Below are positions 32,317 through 41,881 of a stretch of 64,000 nt of DNA, piece by piece; the stretch's first letter is position 1; every line of letters starts with the position of its first letter. Position numbers and translations under genes: made by a program. Where the stretch lies: NCBI RefSeq assembly GCF_000422665.1, contig NZ_AUGM01000019.1:19145-83144 (forward strand), in the 5' to 3' direction. This DNA comes from Ferrimonas senticii DSM 18821. GTDB lineage: Bacteria; Pseudomonadota; Gammaproteobacteria; Enterobacterales; Shewanellaceae. The notes beneath the pieces are model-generated. The model worked only from the letters and a program-made list of their open reading frames with translations. It was not told the DNA's origin and made no database searches.

Positions 32317-33509
32317 AAACCACCGCCAATGCCGGTGACAGCCTTTATCGTCGTATTAGCTTCGGCATCCTTAGCCAACTGCAACATGGCCAATTGCAAG
32401 TTATTGAGGGGCAGCAGCGCTGGCAGCTAGGCCAAGGCCAGCCGCAGGTGAGCATTACCATCCACCACCATCGTGCTTGGCGCAAGCTGTTGCTGGGCGG
32501 CAGCATTGGCATGGCCGAGGCCTATCGAGACGGGCTGTGGGACACCGAAGAGTTAACCGAAGTCATTGCCCTGTTTAGTCGCAACCTTGGCTTGCTCGAT
32601 AAGCTTGAGCGACGCTTCAGTTGGCTATCGGCGCCGATTAATAAGTTTAATCACTGGCGCAATCGTAACTCCAAAGCCAACAGCCGCAAGAACATTGCGG
32701 CCCATTACGATCTCTCCAATGATTTTTATAAGCTGTTTTTGGATCAGTCGATGCTGTACTCCAGCGCGCTGTTTTCCGAGGCCGAAACGCTAGAGCAGGC
32801 GCAGTTCGATAAACTGGAACGATTGTGCCAGCAGTTGCAACTTCGCCGTGGCGATCATCTACTGGAGATCGGCACCGGTTGGGGCGCACTGGCACTGCAT
32901 GCGGCCAGCCATTACGGCTGCCACGTCACCACCACCACTATCTCCGACGCGCAGTATCAAGAAGCCACGGCTCGAGTGGCAGCGGCGGGGCTGACTGATC
33001 AGATCACCTTGCTTAAACAGGACTACCGTGATCTGCATGGCCAATACGACAAGATTGTCTCGGTGGAGATGATTGAAGCGGTCGGTGAAGCCTACCTCGA
33101 TAGTTACTTTGAGCAGTTGCAAGCGCTGTTGAAACCAGGCGGTCTGCTGGCGATCCAAGCGATCACCATTGCCGATCAGCGTTACGATCACTACCGCAGC
33201 AACGTCGATTTTATCCAAACCTACATCTTCCCCGGCGGTTTCTTGCCGTCGCTTGAGGTGCTAAGCCGCAAGTTCAAACAGCGCACCAGCATGGTGGTGC
33301 GCAATGTCGAAGATATCGGTTTGGATTACGGCCACACCCTTGGTCACTGGCGTGCTCGCTTTGAAGCACAGCTATCTCGGGTGCGCGATTATGGCTTCGA
33401 TGAGGCCTTTATTCGGCTGTGGCGTTTCTATTTCTGCTACTGCCAAGCGGGCTTTGAAACTCGCCGCATCAGCGCGGTGCAGTTAACCGCCGAGAAAGAC
33501 CGCTACTGA
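32301..33509 (+). CDS. cfa: Cyclopropane-fatty-acid synthase family methyltransferase
   Basis: A 402-residue SAM-dependent enzyme (E. coli Cfa 382). The N-terminal domain binds the lipid. The C-terminal methyltransferase domain has HYDLSNDFYKLFLDQSMLYS, the SAM loop LEIGTGWGALALHAA, and the late Cys in YFCYCQAGFETRR. It methylates double bonds of phospholipid acyl chains. The operon context (ChrR/RpoE) resembles that of the Rhodobacter enzymes making cyclopropane or furan fatty acids after photo-oxidative stress, so a methyl-branched or furan product is possible. The stop overlaps the next start (TGATG). Confidence 0.9.
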   Translation: MLEQVETTANAGDSLYRRISFGILSQLQHGQLQVIEGQQRWQLGQGQPQVSITIHHHRAWRKLLLGGSIGMAEAYRDGLWDTEELTEVIALFSRNLGLLDKLERRFSWLSAPINKFNHWRNRNSKANSRKNIAAHYDLSNDFYKLFLDQSMLYSSALFSEAETLEQAQFDKLERLCQQLQLRRGDHLLEIGTGWGALALHAASHYGCHVTTTTISDAQYQEATARVAAAGLTDQITLLKQDYRDLHGQYDKIVSVEMIEAVGEAYLDSYFEQLQALLKPGGLLAIQAITIADQRYDHYRSNVDFIQTYIFPGGFLPSLEVLSRKFKQRTSMVVRNVEDIGLDYGHTLGHWRARFEAQLSRVRDYGFDEAFIRLWRFYFCYCQAGFETRRISAVQLTAEKDRY

Positions 33510-34057
33510 TGTGGCAATCGATGGCACGGGCACTGCTGCTGGCCGCCGCCACCGCACTGCCGTTATTGCCGCTGCTGGCATCAGCGACGGAGGTCGAGCC
33601 GCAGCGACCTGCTACCACATCGCAGCTAGCGCCGCTGCAGCTGGTGGGGCAAACCAAGCTGAAGATACTGTGGTTTTCCATCTATCGCGCCAAACTCTAC
33701 ACCCCATCCGGTCGCTTTGAGGGGGTGCAAGCACCGCTCTATCTAGAGCTGAATTACCTGCGCGATATTGATGCTGACGAGCTACTTGATCACACCGCCA
33801 AAGAGTGGCGCAAGTTGGGGCAAGTGAGCGACGCCCAAGCCTCTCACTGGTTGGCCAAACTCAAAGCAATTTGGCCGAACATCCGCGATGGCGACCAGCT
33901 GCTGTTTGCGCTAACCACGCACAGTGGGGCGTTTTACTACAACGGCAACTTCATTGGCGACCTGACAGATCCCAGTTTTGGCCCCGCCTTTGCTGCCATT
34001 TGGCTTGATGAAAATGCCAGTTATCCCAAGAGTCGGCGCCAACTTGTTGGCCGGTAA
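33509..34057 (+). CDS. Chalcone-isomerase-like exported protein
   Basis: A 182-residue precursor with a signal peptide (MARALLLAAATALPLLPLLASA region). The mature part has the bacterial chalcone-isomerase-like fold: KLKILWFSIYRAKLYTPSG, LYLELNYLRDIDADELLDHTAKEW and GNFIGDLTDPSFGPAFAAIWLD. Bacterial members do not act on flavonoids as far as known; lipid binding is a reasonable guess given the operon. It starts in the TGATG overlap with cfa. Confidence 0.82.
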   Translation: MWQSMARALLLAAATALPLLPLLASATEVEPQRPATTSQLAPLQLVGQTKLKILWFSIYRAKLYTPSGRFEGVQAPLYLELNYLRDIDADELLDHTAKEWRKLGQVSDAQASHWLAKLKAIWPNIRDGDQLLFALTTHSGAFYYNGNFIGDLTDPSFGPAFAAIWLDENASYPKSRRQLVGR

Positions 34058-34075
34058 TCAGCGAGGTACGGAATC

Positions 34076-34642
34076 ATGATGCGACATCTACCATTTCAGG
34101 CTCGTCGTTGGCTGTTGGCTTGGTTACTGGTGCTGCCGCTGCTGGGCGGTTGCAGCAGTCAAGATCTTAGCCATTATCAGGGGCAAACACCGCAGCTGAA
34201 GCTCGAGCAATTTTTCGATGGCCGCTTGGTTGCCCACGGCATGGTGCAAGATCGCAGTGGCACCGTGCTGCGCCGTTTTAAAGCCGATTTGGTTGGTCGC
34301 TGGCAAACTGTCGACGGCAAACCGCAGGGGGTGCTGGATGAAGTGTTTTATTGGGACGATGGCGAGCAGAGCACCCGCATCTGGTATTTAACCGTTGAAG
34401 CCGATGGCAGCTATTCCGGCCGCGCCGATGATGTGGTTGGCGTGGCTCGCGGGCAGGCGGTCGGCGCGTGGCTTGGCTGGCGCTATGATCTGCAGTTGCC
34501 CGAGTCGCAAGGTGGCTGGCAGATTACCTTAGATGACACCATGGTGCTGATAGATGAAACGCAGCTGCTCAATGTTGCCACCATGAGTAAATGGGGATTC
34601 GAGGTCGGCACCATCACCTTGCAGATCCGTAAGCTCGAGTAG
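34076..34642 (+). CDS. DUF3833 family lipoprotein
   Basis: A 188-residue precursor with a lipobox, LLGGCSS (Cys26). The mature part belongs to the DUF3833 family (FFDGRLVAHGMVQDRSGTVLRRF, VLDEVFYWDDGE, RADDVVGVARGQAVG, SKWGFEVGTITLQIRK) and is probably a beta-barrel lipocalin-like protein in the envelope. It is the last gene of the RpoE-linked operon, 18 bases after its neighbour, and is followed by a shared bidirectional terminator. The function is unknown. Confidence 0.82.
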   Translation: MMRHLPFQARRWLLAWLLVLPLLGGCSSQDLSHYQGQTPQLKLEQFFDGRLVAHGMVQDRSGTVLRRFKADLVGRWQTVDGKPQGVLDEVFYWDDGEQSTRIWYLTVEADGSYSGRADDVVGVARGQAVGAWLGWRYDLQLPESQGGWQITLDDTMVLIDETQLLNVATMSKWGFEVGTITLQIRKLE

Positions 34643-34662
34643 TGTTCAGCAGGCACAAACAG

Positions 34663-34688
34663 AAAAGAGCGCCGCAGCGCTCTTTTTT
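34663..34688. terminator. Bidirectional terminator
   Basis: AAAAGAGCGC (34663-34672), loop CGCA, GCGCTCTTTT (34677-34686), with A-run and T-run on the two sides. It ends the lipid operon and fkpA, which converge here. Confidence 0.92.
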
Positions 34689-34703
34689 GATCACGGTAGG
34701 TAA

Positions 34704-35528
34704 TTACTGTGCTTGTTCGTCAGCTTGTTGCGACGGGATGCTTACCAGTTCGATTTCGAACTTCAGTGCCGCGTGTGGTGGGATATCGGCACCAGCGCCA
34801 CGAGCGCCGTAGCCCAGCTCGGATGGGATGTACAGTTCGTACTTAGAACCGATATCCATCAACTGCAGACCTTCAGTCCAACCGGCGATTACCCCAGACA
34901 GTGGGAATTCGATGGTTTGGCCACGGTCGTAAGAGGAGTCAAACTGTTTGCCGTCGCGGGTGGTGCCACGGTAGTGCACTTCTACGGTATCAGCGGCAGT
35001 AGGTTTAACGCCGTCACCATCGCGCAGTTTGAACAGTACCAGACCAGATTCGGTAACGATGGCACCCTCTTTTTTGGCTACTTCAGCCAGCCATTTAGGG
35101 CCTTCCGCTTGCTCTTTCTCCGCGGCTGCTGCTTGTTGCTTTTGCAGCTCTTCCTGCTTGGCCATCATCACCGCTTGCATCTCTTGTTGGAATGCTTGCA
35201 GTATCTCTTCAATCTGGGCGTCTTCCAGTGCTGGGGTGCCAGCCAATGCGTCTTTGATGCCATCACGGATCAGTTGTTGATCCAGCGGCCGCTCGGCTTC
35301 GGTTTGCTGAGCAACGATGGCGTCGATCTGCGATGCCATGTGGCTACCCATGGAAACGCCGATGGCGTAGGCCACTTTATTGTCTGGAGCGGCTTCAAGC
35401 GCTTTGCTCAATTCAGTTTGAGTTGCCGCGGCAGGTGCGGTTTCGGTGGCTTTGGCGTCTTGCGCTTCGCCACAGCCAGACAGTGCCATAGCGGCAGTCA
35501 GCAGGCTGACTTTAAAGATGCTGTTCAT
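34704..35528 (-). CDS. fkpA: FKBP-type peptidyl-prolyl isomerase (FkpA), lipoprotein
   Basis: A 274-residue precursor. The signal peptide ends in LSGCGE, a lipobox, so it is predicted to be membrane-anchored; E. coli FkpA is soluble. The N-terminal helical dimerisation domain has VAYAIGVSMGSHMA and a long Gln/Ala/Glu coiled stretch. The C-terminal FKBP domain has VEVHYRGTTRDGKQFDSSYDRG, VIAGWTEGLQLM and LGYGARGAGADIPPHAALKFEIEL. It catalyses cis-trans isomerisation at proline and has chaperone activity in the periplasm. Single gene. Confidence 0.92.
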   Translation of the reverse strand: MNSIFKVSLLTAAMALSGCGEAQDAKATETAPAAATQTELSKALEAAPDNKVAYAIGVSMGSHMASQIDAIVAQQTEAERPLDQQLIRDGIKDALAGTPALEDAQIEEILQAFQQEMQAVMMAKQEELQKQQAAAAEKEQAEGPKWLAEVAKKEGAIVTESGLVLFKLRDGDGVKPTAADTVEVHYRGTTRDGKQFDSSYDRGQTIEFPLSGVIAGWTEGLQLMDIGSKYELYIPSELGYGARGAGADIPPHAALKFEIELVSIPSQQADEQAQ

Positions 35529-35744
35529 GTGTCATTCCCTTAAATTTGGTTTCACTACTATTGGGGGCTAACTGCTTGATTGCAACCCTTAAATATTTAT
35601 CGTTGGCTAAGACCTGCCAACACTGTGATGGTTCCCTGATGCTCGCCTTAATCTGCGAGCTGGACTTTGCTGTGCTTGTAGTTCGGCTAGCCAGCCAGTA
35701 CTCTGCCGCGGTTGTTTGATTGATTTAATGAAAGCGAGTGCGGT

Positions 35745-36293
35745 ATGGCGTTAAAAGCCACAGTGTTTAAAGCACGAATTAACCTGTCGGACATGGATCG
35801 CCATGTCTATTTAGAGCAACCGCTGACCATGGCCCGCCACCCATCCGAGACCGACACGCGGCTGATGTTGCGGGTGCTGGCATGGAGCATGTTCGCCAAC
35901 GAGCGCTTGGAGTTCAGCAAAGGCCTGTGCGAAGAGGACGAGCCTGAGTTGTGGCAAAAGAGTTACAGCGACGAGATCGAACTGTGGATTGAGATGGGCA
36001 CCCCTGACGAGACCCGTCTGCGCAAAGCCTGTGGCCGTGCCCAAAACGTGGTGCTGTTTGCCTACGGTGATAACTCGGTTGCGGTATGGTGGCAGAAGAA
36101 CCAAGGCAAGTTCAGCAAGCTGCGTAACTTAAGCGTGGTGCAAATTAACGACGACGCTGCGGAACAGCTGGCGGCCATGGCAGCGCGCACCATGGATCTG
36201 GCAGTATCGATCAGTGATGACCAAGTGAGCGTCAGTAACGACAGCGCTTACGTGATGATCGAGCCAAACTGGCTACAACGATTCGAAAACTAA
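35745..36293 (+). CDS. yaeQ: YaeQ family protein
   Basis: A 182-residue cytoplasmic protein with the exact length and sequence features of YaeQ (FKARINLSDMDRHVYLEQPLTMARHPSETDTRLMLR, ELWIEMGTPDETRLRKAC, IEPNWLQ). The fold is PD-(D/E)XK nuclease-like, but a nuclease activity has not been established. An old report linked it to RfaH suppression. Single gene; a hairpin terminator lies at 36432-36459. Confidence 0.92.
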   Translation: MALKATVFKARINLSDMDRHVYLEQPLTMARHPSETDTRLMLRVLAWSMFANERLEFSKGLCEEDEPELWQKSYSDEIELWIEMGTPDETRLRKACGRAQNVVLFAYGDNSVAVWWQKNQGKFSKLRNLSVVQINDDAAEQLAAMAARTMDLAVSISDDQVSVSNDSAYVMIEPNWLQRFEN

Positions 36294-36431
36294 TTTGTAT
36301 TGCGAATCAATGGGATGACGATGAAGCGAAATTATTTTGCGATTTTTTTTCGCAACGGCTGGAACCTTTGGCGTTAGCGCCAGTCCTAATTAACAGATTC
36401 ATCATCATCTCCTTAGAATGCTTTCATTCAG

Positions 36432-36459
36432 CCGCCCCCGCATACGGGGCGGTTTTTTT
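36432..36459 (+). terminator. Terminator downstream of yaeQ
   Basis: CCGCCCC (36432-36438), seven-base loop, GGGGCGG (36446-36452), then seven T. It lies 139 bases after yaeQ; a second hairpin, TGGCG-TTAG-CGCCA, lies closer to the gene at about 36369 but has no U-run. Confidence 0.85.
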
Positions 36460-36529
36460 ATGCCTAAGGGACAGTCGAATGCGACTGGATTGAGCCAACG
36501 CAACAAATCAATCAGCGATTAATGGCAGT

Positions 36530-36543
36530 GTGAATTAGTTCAC
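36530..36543. promoter_or_regulatory. Candidate TetR operator before the efflux operon
   Basis: GTGAA-TTAG-TTCAC, a perfect 5-bp inverted repeat, next to a promoter-like TGCGAC (36544-36549), 17 bases, TATACT (36567-36572). A repressor bound here would block the promoter. Confidence 0.4.
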
Positions 36544-36604
36544 TGCGACAGTTGTGACCGCTTCTTTATACTGCCCTCGCCACAATTACCTCAGGGTCAA
36601 TGTT

Positions 36605-37237
36605 ATGAGTTCACGGGCCGTCGGCCGTCCCAAACAAGCGCCGGACAGTATCTCGTCGGTGCGCCAGCAACTGGTGGCGGTGGCCACCAAACTGTTTGCT
36701 GAACGCGACTACGGCAAGGTCTCAACCCGAGAAATTGCCACGTTGGCGGGCAGTAATATCAGCATGATCCGTTACTACTTTGGCAACAAAGCCGGGCTGT
36801 TTGAGGCCTGTATTGCCGAGTTTTATCAGCCGCTGCTGGCGCAGATGGAGCTGCTGATCAGTGATCCGCAAGCGGATATCGAACAGATGATCCTGTGCTA
36901 CTACGAGATGTTGCTAGAGCGCCCGAATTGGCCGCATATGTTGAGCACCTGCATGCAACTTGATTCGGGCACCGAACAACGCGAGGTGGTCGAACGAGTG
37001 ATGGCTCGACCCCACCATCTCATGCAGCAGATGTTGCTGCGCCAAGGGATGCTGCAGCCGGGCCGCGAGCACCGTTTTGCCGGGCCAACCTTGGTGTCGA
37101 TGATCCTATTTCCTTTTATGATGCCGGCGGCGTTTCGTCAGCGTGCTGGCATCACCCTTGATCGACCAACCCTTACCGAGCTTGCTGCCCATCACGCCCA
37201 AGTGCTGCGTTACGGTCTGCTGGCAGAGAAACAATAA
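36605..37237 (+). CDS. TetR-family regulator of the RND efflux operon
   Basis: A 210-residue regulator with the TetR helix-turn-helix AERDYGKVSTREIATLAGSNISMIRYYFGNKAGLFEAC (about residues 33-70) and a helical C-terminal ligand domain. I start at ATG 36605 (MSSRAVGRPKQ), the usual position relative to the DNA-binding domain. It overlaps the membrane-fusion gene by one base (TAATGA). It is probably an autorepressor controlling the three-gene operon. Confidence 0.9.
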   Translation: MSSRAVGRPKQAPDSISSVRQQLVAVATKLFAERDYGKVSTREIATLAGSNISMIRYYFGNKAGLFEACIAEFYQPLLAQMELLISDPQADIEQMILCYYEMLLERPNWPHMLSTCMQLDSGTEQREVVERVMARPHHLMQQMLLRQGMLQPGREHRFAGPTLVSMILFPFMMPAAFRQRAGITLDRPTLTELAAHHAQVLRYGLLAEKQ

Positions 37238-38529
37238 TGAAAGATAAAAAACGTTGGCTTGCCGTCGGTCTAGCCTGTGGTGTTGCCGCCATTATGGTTG
37301 CCAAAGCGTTAAAACCAGGTGTCGAAGCGGCACCGGAGTATGACCGTTCGCGCTTGGTTGATGTGGTGACCTTGACCACTCAGCAATTGCTGCCAGAAGC
37401 CACCGGCTTTGGTCGGGTGGCGCCGAAGCAGTTGTGGCAGGCGATTGCTGAAGTCAGTGGTGAGGTGATCTATCGCCATCCCGATCTGTACGCCGGGCGG
37501 CTGTTAGCGAAGGGCACCGAACTGCTGAAAATTGACCCAACCGAATACCAATTGAAGTTGGCACAGGCACAGGCGGATCTCAATGCCGCCAAGGCGCAGC
37601 TGACCAAAATTGATCGCAGTGTCAGCAACCTTAATGCCTCATTGGCGCTGGAACTGCGCAAGCTTAAGTTGACCGAACAAGAGACCACTCGTAAGCAGCA
37701 GCTGCGTCAGCAAAGCTTGATCTCAAGCTCTGAACTGGAATCGCAGCAAAGCAGTTTGCTTAGCCAGCGTAACGGCGTGCAGGAGTTACAAAATCAATTA
37801 GCGCTGCTGCCCGATGACCGCGCGGTGGCTGAGGCCAAACTCAACGTTGCTGAAGCCAGTGTTGCCGATGCCCAGCGCCGCTTGGCAAAAACCGTATTTA
37901 CCATGCCATTCAGTGGCCGCATCGGAGCGGTAGAGATTGAGCAGGGTGAGGCGATCAGCGCCAATCAGATGCTGTTTGAAGCTCACGGCATCGATGTGAT
38001 GGAGGTGCAAGCTCAGGTGCCTCTGCATGAATTTCGTACCCTCGCCAAAGGCTTTAAACAGCAACTTATCCCAGGTCAGTTTGCGGTTGCTGACTTGGGC
38101 CTGAGCGCCACCGTTGAGGTGACCTCTGGCAATTTCAGTGGCCAGTGGCAAGCGCAAGTCACCGGCGTGCGCGAAGCGTTGGATCCCAATCAAGCGACTT
38201 TGGGCGTTACCCTCGACATTAGCCAAAACTACGCCCAGCTGGATCTGCGCCAGACGCCACCACTGGTTAAAGAGATGTTTGTTCGCACCACCATCACCGG
38301 TGCGCCGCAAACGGTGTTAGCGGTGCCAGCGCGGGCGCTGCGGCAAAGTCGCTTGTATCTGTATGAGCAAGGCAAATTAGCGATCACGCCGGTGACAGTG
38401 CTGTTTCGCAGCGGTGACTGGGTTGCGGTGCAGGGCAACATTGCCGCCGGCCAGCAGGTGGTGTTGAACGATCTGATCCCGGCGATCAATGGCATGGCGC
38501 TGCGGCTAACTAAGGATGCGGCACCATGA
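37237..38529 (+). CDS. RND efflux periplasmic adaptor (HlyD/AcrA type)
   Basis: A 430-residue membrane-fusion protein with an N-terminal membrane anchor (WLAVGLACGVAAIMVAKAL). It then has a lipoyl half-motif (VSGEVIYRHPDLYAG), a long coiled-coil hairpin (about residues 105-215, rich in Gln, Leu and Lys), the second lipoyl half (FTMPFSGRIGAVEIEQGEAI) and beta-barrel/membrane-proximal domains. No lipobox is present. It links the RND pump to an outer-membrane channel. It overlaps the RND gene by 4 bases (ATGA). Confidence 0.92.
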   Translation: MKDKKRWLAVGLACGVAAIMVAKALKPGVEAAPEYDRSRLVDVVTLTTQQLLPEATGFGRVAPKQLWQAIAEVSGEVIYRHPDLYAGRLLAKGTELLKIDPTEYQLKLAQAQADLNAAKAQLTKIDRSVSNLNASLALELRKLKLTEQETTRKQQLRQQSLISSSELESQQSSLLSQRNGVQELQNQLALLPDDRAVAEAKLNVAEASVADAQRRLAKTVFTMPFSGRIGAVEIEQGEAISANQMLFEAHGIDVMEVQAQVPLHEFRTLAKGFKQQLIPGQFAVADLGLSATVEVTSGNFSGQWQAQVTGVREALDPNQATLGVTLDISQNYAQLDLRQTPPLVKEMFVRTTITGAPQTVLAVPARALRQSRLYLYEQGKLAITPVTVLFRSGDWVAVQGNIAAGQQVVLNDLIPAINGMALRLTKDAAP

Positions 38530-41500
38530 TCCGCTATTTCGTTAAACATCCCACCGCCGCTAATCTGATCATGATGGCGTTCATCCTGTTGGGGCTGATG
38601 AACCTTGGCAAGATTGAGCGCGAGACCTTCCCCGAATTTGTTCTCAATAGTATCTCGGCAACGGTGGTCTATCCCGGTGCATCGCCATTAGAAGCCGAGC
38701 AAAGCTTGTGTTTGCGGATGGAGGATGCGGTCGACAGCTTGTCTGACATCAAAGAGATGCGCTGTCAGGCCAGTGAAGGTAACGCCAAACTGGTGCTGAA
38801 ACTGGAAGACCAAGCGGATGTGTCGCGGATGTTGGTTGATGTTCAGACCGAAATTGGCGCCATCAACGATTTTCCGGTGGAGATTGAACCGCCGGTGGTG
38901 CAGCAACTGGAGATCACCGAGCGGGTGATCGACATTGCCGTTAGTGCCGATACCGACTGGCCAACCTTAAAAGCCTACGCCGAAGATCTGAAACGGCGGA
39001 TTAAGCGTGATGCCGATGTGGCGCTGGTCGAGGTCACTGGCTTTTCGGATCACGAATTGCGGGTCGAGATCGACGAAGCGGCGATGCGCCGTTTGGGACT
39101 GTCGATCGGCCAAATCGCCACCGCCTTGAGCGATCAAAATCTGATGCTGCCCTCGGGCAATATCGAGTTGCTCGACCGTAACTTGCTGATCCGCTTCGAT
39201 GAACGTCGAATCGACGCCGACAGCCTTGGCGAACTGGTGGTGAGTGCCAATGCCGATGGCGCTTTGGTGCGACTCAAGCAGATTGCCACCATCACCGACC
39301 GCTTTGAACAAGATGAAGCCAAGGTGCTGTTTAATGGCAACAACACCGCCATCGTTAAGATCAACAAGAGCAAAAGCGACGACGCCCTAGAGATCAAAGC
39401 GCGGGTGCTCGAATTCTTACAACAAGAACAGGCGCAACTGCCAGATGGCATCAGCATTGTCACCACCAATGACCTCAGTTCGCTGCTGTGGGATCGCCTG
39501 TCGATGATGATCAACAACGGTGCCCAAGGGATTGTGTTGGTGTTTGCGGTGATGTGGCTGTTCTTCTCGCTGCGCTATTCGTTTTGGGTGGCTTGGGGCT
39601 TGCCGGTGGCCTTCCTGGGCGGCTTGTACATGATGAGTGTGCTGAGCATCTCGATAAACATCATGAGTCTGATTGGCCTGCTGATGGCCATTGGTATCTT
39701 GATGGACGACGCCATTGTGATTGCCGAATCGATAGGTGCGCAGCTGGAAAAAGGGCTAGAGATTGACGATGCGGTGATCGCTGGGGTGCAGCGAGTACTG
39801 CCGGGGGTGGTCTCCAGTTTCTTGACCACCGTCTGCGTATTTGGCTCGCTGCTGTTCCTTGATGGTCAGATGGGATCGGTGCTGTCGGCGGTGCCACAGG
39901 TGCTGCTGCTGGTGTTGACCTTGTCACTGGTAGAAGCGTTCTTAGTGCTGCCGGCGCACTTAGCGCATTCGCTGCATCGCGCTAAAGCTCGCGGTCGCGG
40001 CGAACGCCAGCCAACCCGCTTTAAAGCGGCATTTTTGTCAAAGTTCGAATACTTCCGCCAAGTTAAGTTGCAACAGTGGGTGCGCCAAGCTGTGCGTCGC
40101 CGCTATGCCACCTTAGGGGCGACATTGGCGGTGCTATTGGGTTCCATCGCCATGCTTAGCGGCGGGGTGTTGAAGTTCGTGCCGTTTCCTGAGCTTGACG
40201 GTGACTTCGTTGAGGCGCGAGTGATCTTGCCGCCAGGGTCGACACTTTCGCAAACCGAAGCGGTGATGGCCAAATTGGTGGCCTCGGCGAAGCAGTTGAA
40301 TGGCCAGTTCGCCGCTGAATATGAAGATGGTCAGCCACTGGTTAAACACATTACCGAGCAATACAACTTCAACCAAGACGCCGGTGAGTCCGGGCCGCAT
40401 ATCGCCACCGTACGGTTAGAGCTACGCTCTGCGGAGGTGCGCGGCAGCAAGATGGACGATGTGATTGCCCGTTGGCGCCAGTTGAGCGGTGACATTACCG
40501 ATGCGGTGGCGCTGTCGTTTACCCAGCCGGAGATGGGACCGGGCGGCCGTGCCATCGAGGTTCGCTTAAAAGGCGACAATCTTGATGAGCTTAAACAAGC
40601 GTCGGTGGCGATGCAGGAGTACCTACTGCAGTTCAACGGCGTTACTGATGTGCTGGACGATATGCGTCCCGGTAAAGAGGAGGTGCTAGTCACCTTGCTA
40701 CCGGGGGCAGAGGCCTATGGCATCAGCGGTAAAGTGATCGCGTCGCAGCTGCGCGCTGCCTATTACGGGGTCACCGCTGATGAGATCCAAGTTGGCCCGG
40801 AAAATCTGCAGATCAATGTGATGCTGGCTAAGCGCGATGCCGCCAGTTTTGCCACCTTGGAGCGCTTTCCGATTGTGCTTGGCGACGGTCAGCAGATCCC
40901 GCTGGCGAGCGTGGCGCGGCTTGAGTTTCAGCGCGGCTTTGTTCGTATTCAACGGATTGATGGCATGCGCACGGTAACGGTGATGGCTAACGTCGATAAC
41001 CGCTACGCCAACGCCGCAGAGGTGCGGGCACAGATGCGGGCCGAGTTTGCCGCGGTGCTCAAGCGTGACTACCCATCGGTGCGGTTGGATTACGAAGGCC
41101 AAGCCAAAGAGAGCGCCGAAACCGGCATGTCGATGATGAAAGGTTTTGCCACGGGATTGTTTGGGATCTTTATGATCCTAAGCTTGCAGTTCCGCAGCTA
41201 CAGCCAACCGCTGGTGGTGATGCTGGCGATCCCCTTCGCCTTTATCGGGGTGATCTGGGGCCACATTCTGCTTGGCCATTCGTTGTCGATGCCATCGATG
41301 ATGGGGTTTGTGTCGCTGGCGGGGATTGTGGTGAATAACTCGATTCTGCTGATGCAATACATCCGTGAACACATCGGTTATGGCGTTTCCACCATCGAAG
41401 CGGTGGTGCGCGCCTCCAGCGAGCGTTTCCGCGCGGTGATGATCACCTCGCTAACCACCGCCGCTGGTCTGCTGCCGATTTTGATGGAAACCAGCTTGCA

Positions 41501-41642
41501 AGCGCAGGTGGTGAAGCCGCTGGTGATCTCGATTGTGTTTGGGATCTTCACCTCCACCGTATTGGTGGTGCTAGTGATCCCTTGTGCCTACGCGGTACTG
41601 GATGATCTAGGTTTGGTGGATCACCATAAACCGCAACAGTGA
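38526..41642 (+). CDS. RND efflux transporter (AcrB superfamily)
   Basis: A 1038-residue inner-membrane proton-driven pump with twelve spans and two large periplasmic loops. The proton-relay Asp pair in span 4 is seen in LLMAIGILMDDAIVIAESIG, and span 10 shows GFVSLAGIVVNNSILLM. The N-terminus (MIRYFVKHPTAANLIMMAFI) and EAEQSLCLRMEDAVDSL are typical of the HAE branch. No outer-membrane TolC-like gene is next to it, so it probably uses one encoded elsewhere. The substrates are unknown. A strong terminator follows. Confidence 0.93.
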   Translation: MIRYFVKHPTAANLIMMAFILLGLMNLGKIERETFPEFVLNSISATVVYPGASPLEAEQSLCLRMEDAVDSLSDIKEMRCQASEGNAKLVLKLEDQADVSRMLVDVQTEIGAINDFPVEIEPPVVQQLEITERVIDIAVSADTDWPTLKAYAEDLKRRIKRDADVALVEVTGFSDHELRVEIDEAAMRRLGLSIGQIATALSDQNLMLPSGNIELLDRNLLIRFDERRIDADSLGELVVSANADGALVRLKQIATITDRFEQDEAKVLFNGNNTAIVKINKSKSDDALEIKARVLEFLQQEQAQLPDGISIVTTNDLSSLLWDRLSMMINNGAQGIVLVFAVMWLFFSLRYSFWVAWGLPVAFLGGLYMMSVLSISINIMSLIGLLMAIGILMDDAIVIAESIGAQLEKGLEIDDAVIAGVQRVLPGVVSSFLTTVCVFGSLLFLDGQMGSVLSAVPQVLLLVLTLSLVEAFLVLPAHLAHSLHRAKARGRGERQPTRFKAAFLSKFEYFRQVKLQQWVRQAVRRRYATLGATLAVLLGSIAMLSGGVLKFVPFPELDGDFVEARVILPPGSTLSQTEAVMAKLVASAKQLNGQFAAEYEDGQPLVKHITEQYNFNQDAGESGPHIATVRLELRSAEVRGSKMDDVIARWRQLSGDITDAVALSFTQPEMGPGGRAIEVRLKGDNLDELKQASVAMQEYLLQFNGVTDVLDDMRPGKEEVLVTLLPGAEAYGISGKVIASQLRAAYYGVTADEIQVGPENLQINVMLAKRDAASFATLERFPIVLGDGQQIPLASVARLEFQRGFVRIQRIDGMRTVTVMANVDNRYANAAEVRAQMRAEFAAVLKRDYPSVRLDYEGQAKESAETGMSMMKGFATGLFGIFMILSLQFRSYSQPLVVMLAIPFAFIGVIWGHILLGHSLSMPSMMGFVSLAGIVVNNSILLMQYIREHIGYGVSTIEAVVRASSERFRAVMITSLTTAAGLLPILMETSLQAQVVKPLVISIVFGIFTSTVLVVLVIPCAYAVLDDLGLVDHHKPQQ

Positions 41643-41664
41643 TGATTGGCTTTGATGGTTAACT

Positions 41665-41692
41665 AAAACGGGCGCCGCAAGGCGCCCGTTTT
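41665..41692 (+). terminator. Terminator of the efflux operon
   Basis: AAAACGGGCGCC (41665-41676), loop GCAA, GGCGCCCGTTTT (41681-41692), followed by more T. It may work in both directions. Confidence 0.92.
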
Positions 41693-41881
41693 GTTTTGTG
41701 GGGATGAATTAGCCCTTAGACGGCTGCGCCAACGGGCTTTGGCCGACTCGCGGCGCTGAGCGGTGTGCTGTGCATTGAGGCCGGAGGCCATGGATGGCCG
41801 AAGTGCGCGGCTAAGTCAGGGACGATGCATCTGCGCAGTGCCGAAAGGAGCAGTACAAGGAGCGAAGGGTTGTTGCCGTGT

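Noticed and set aside
34713..35543. 276-codon open frame opposite fkpA
   Set aside because: It is an antisense shadow of a clear FKBP gene; the predicted product is low-complexity and Cys/Phe/Leu-rich.
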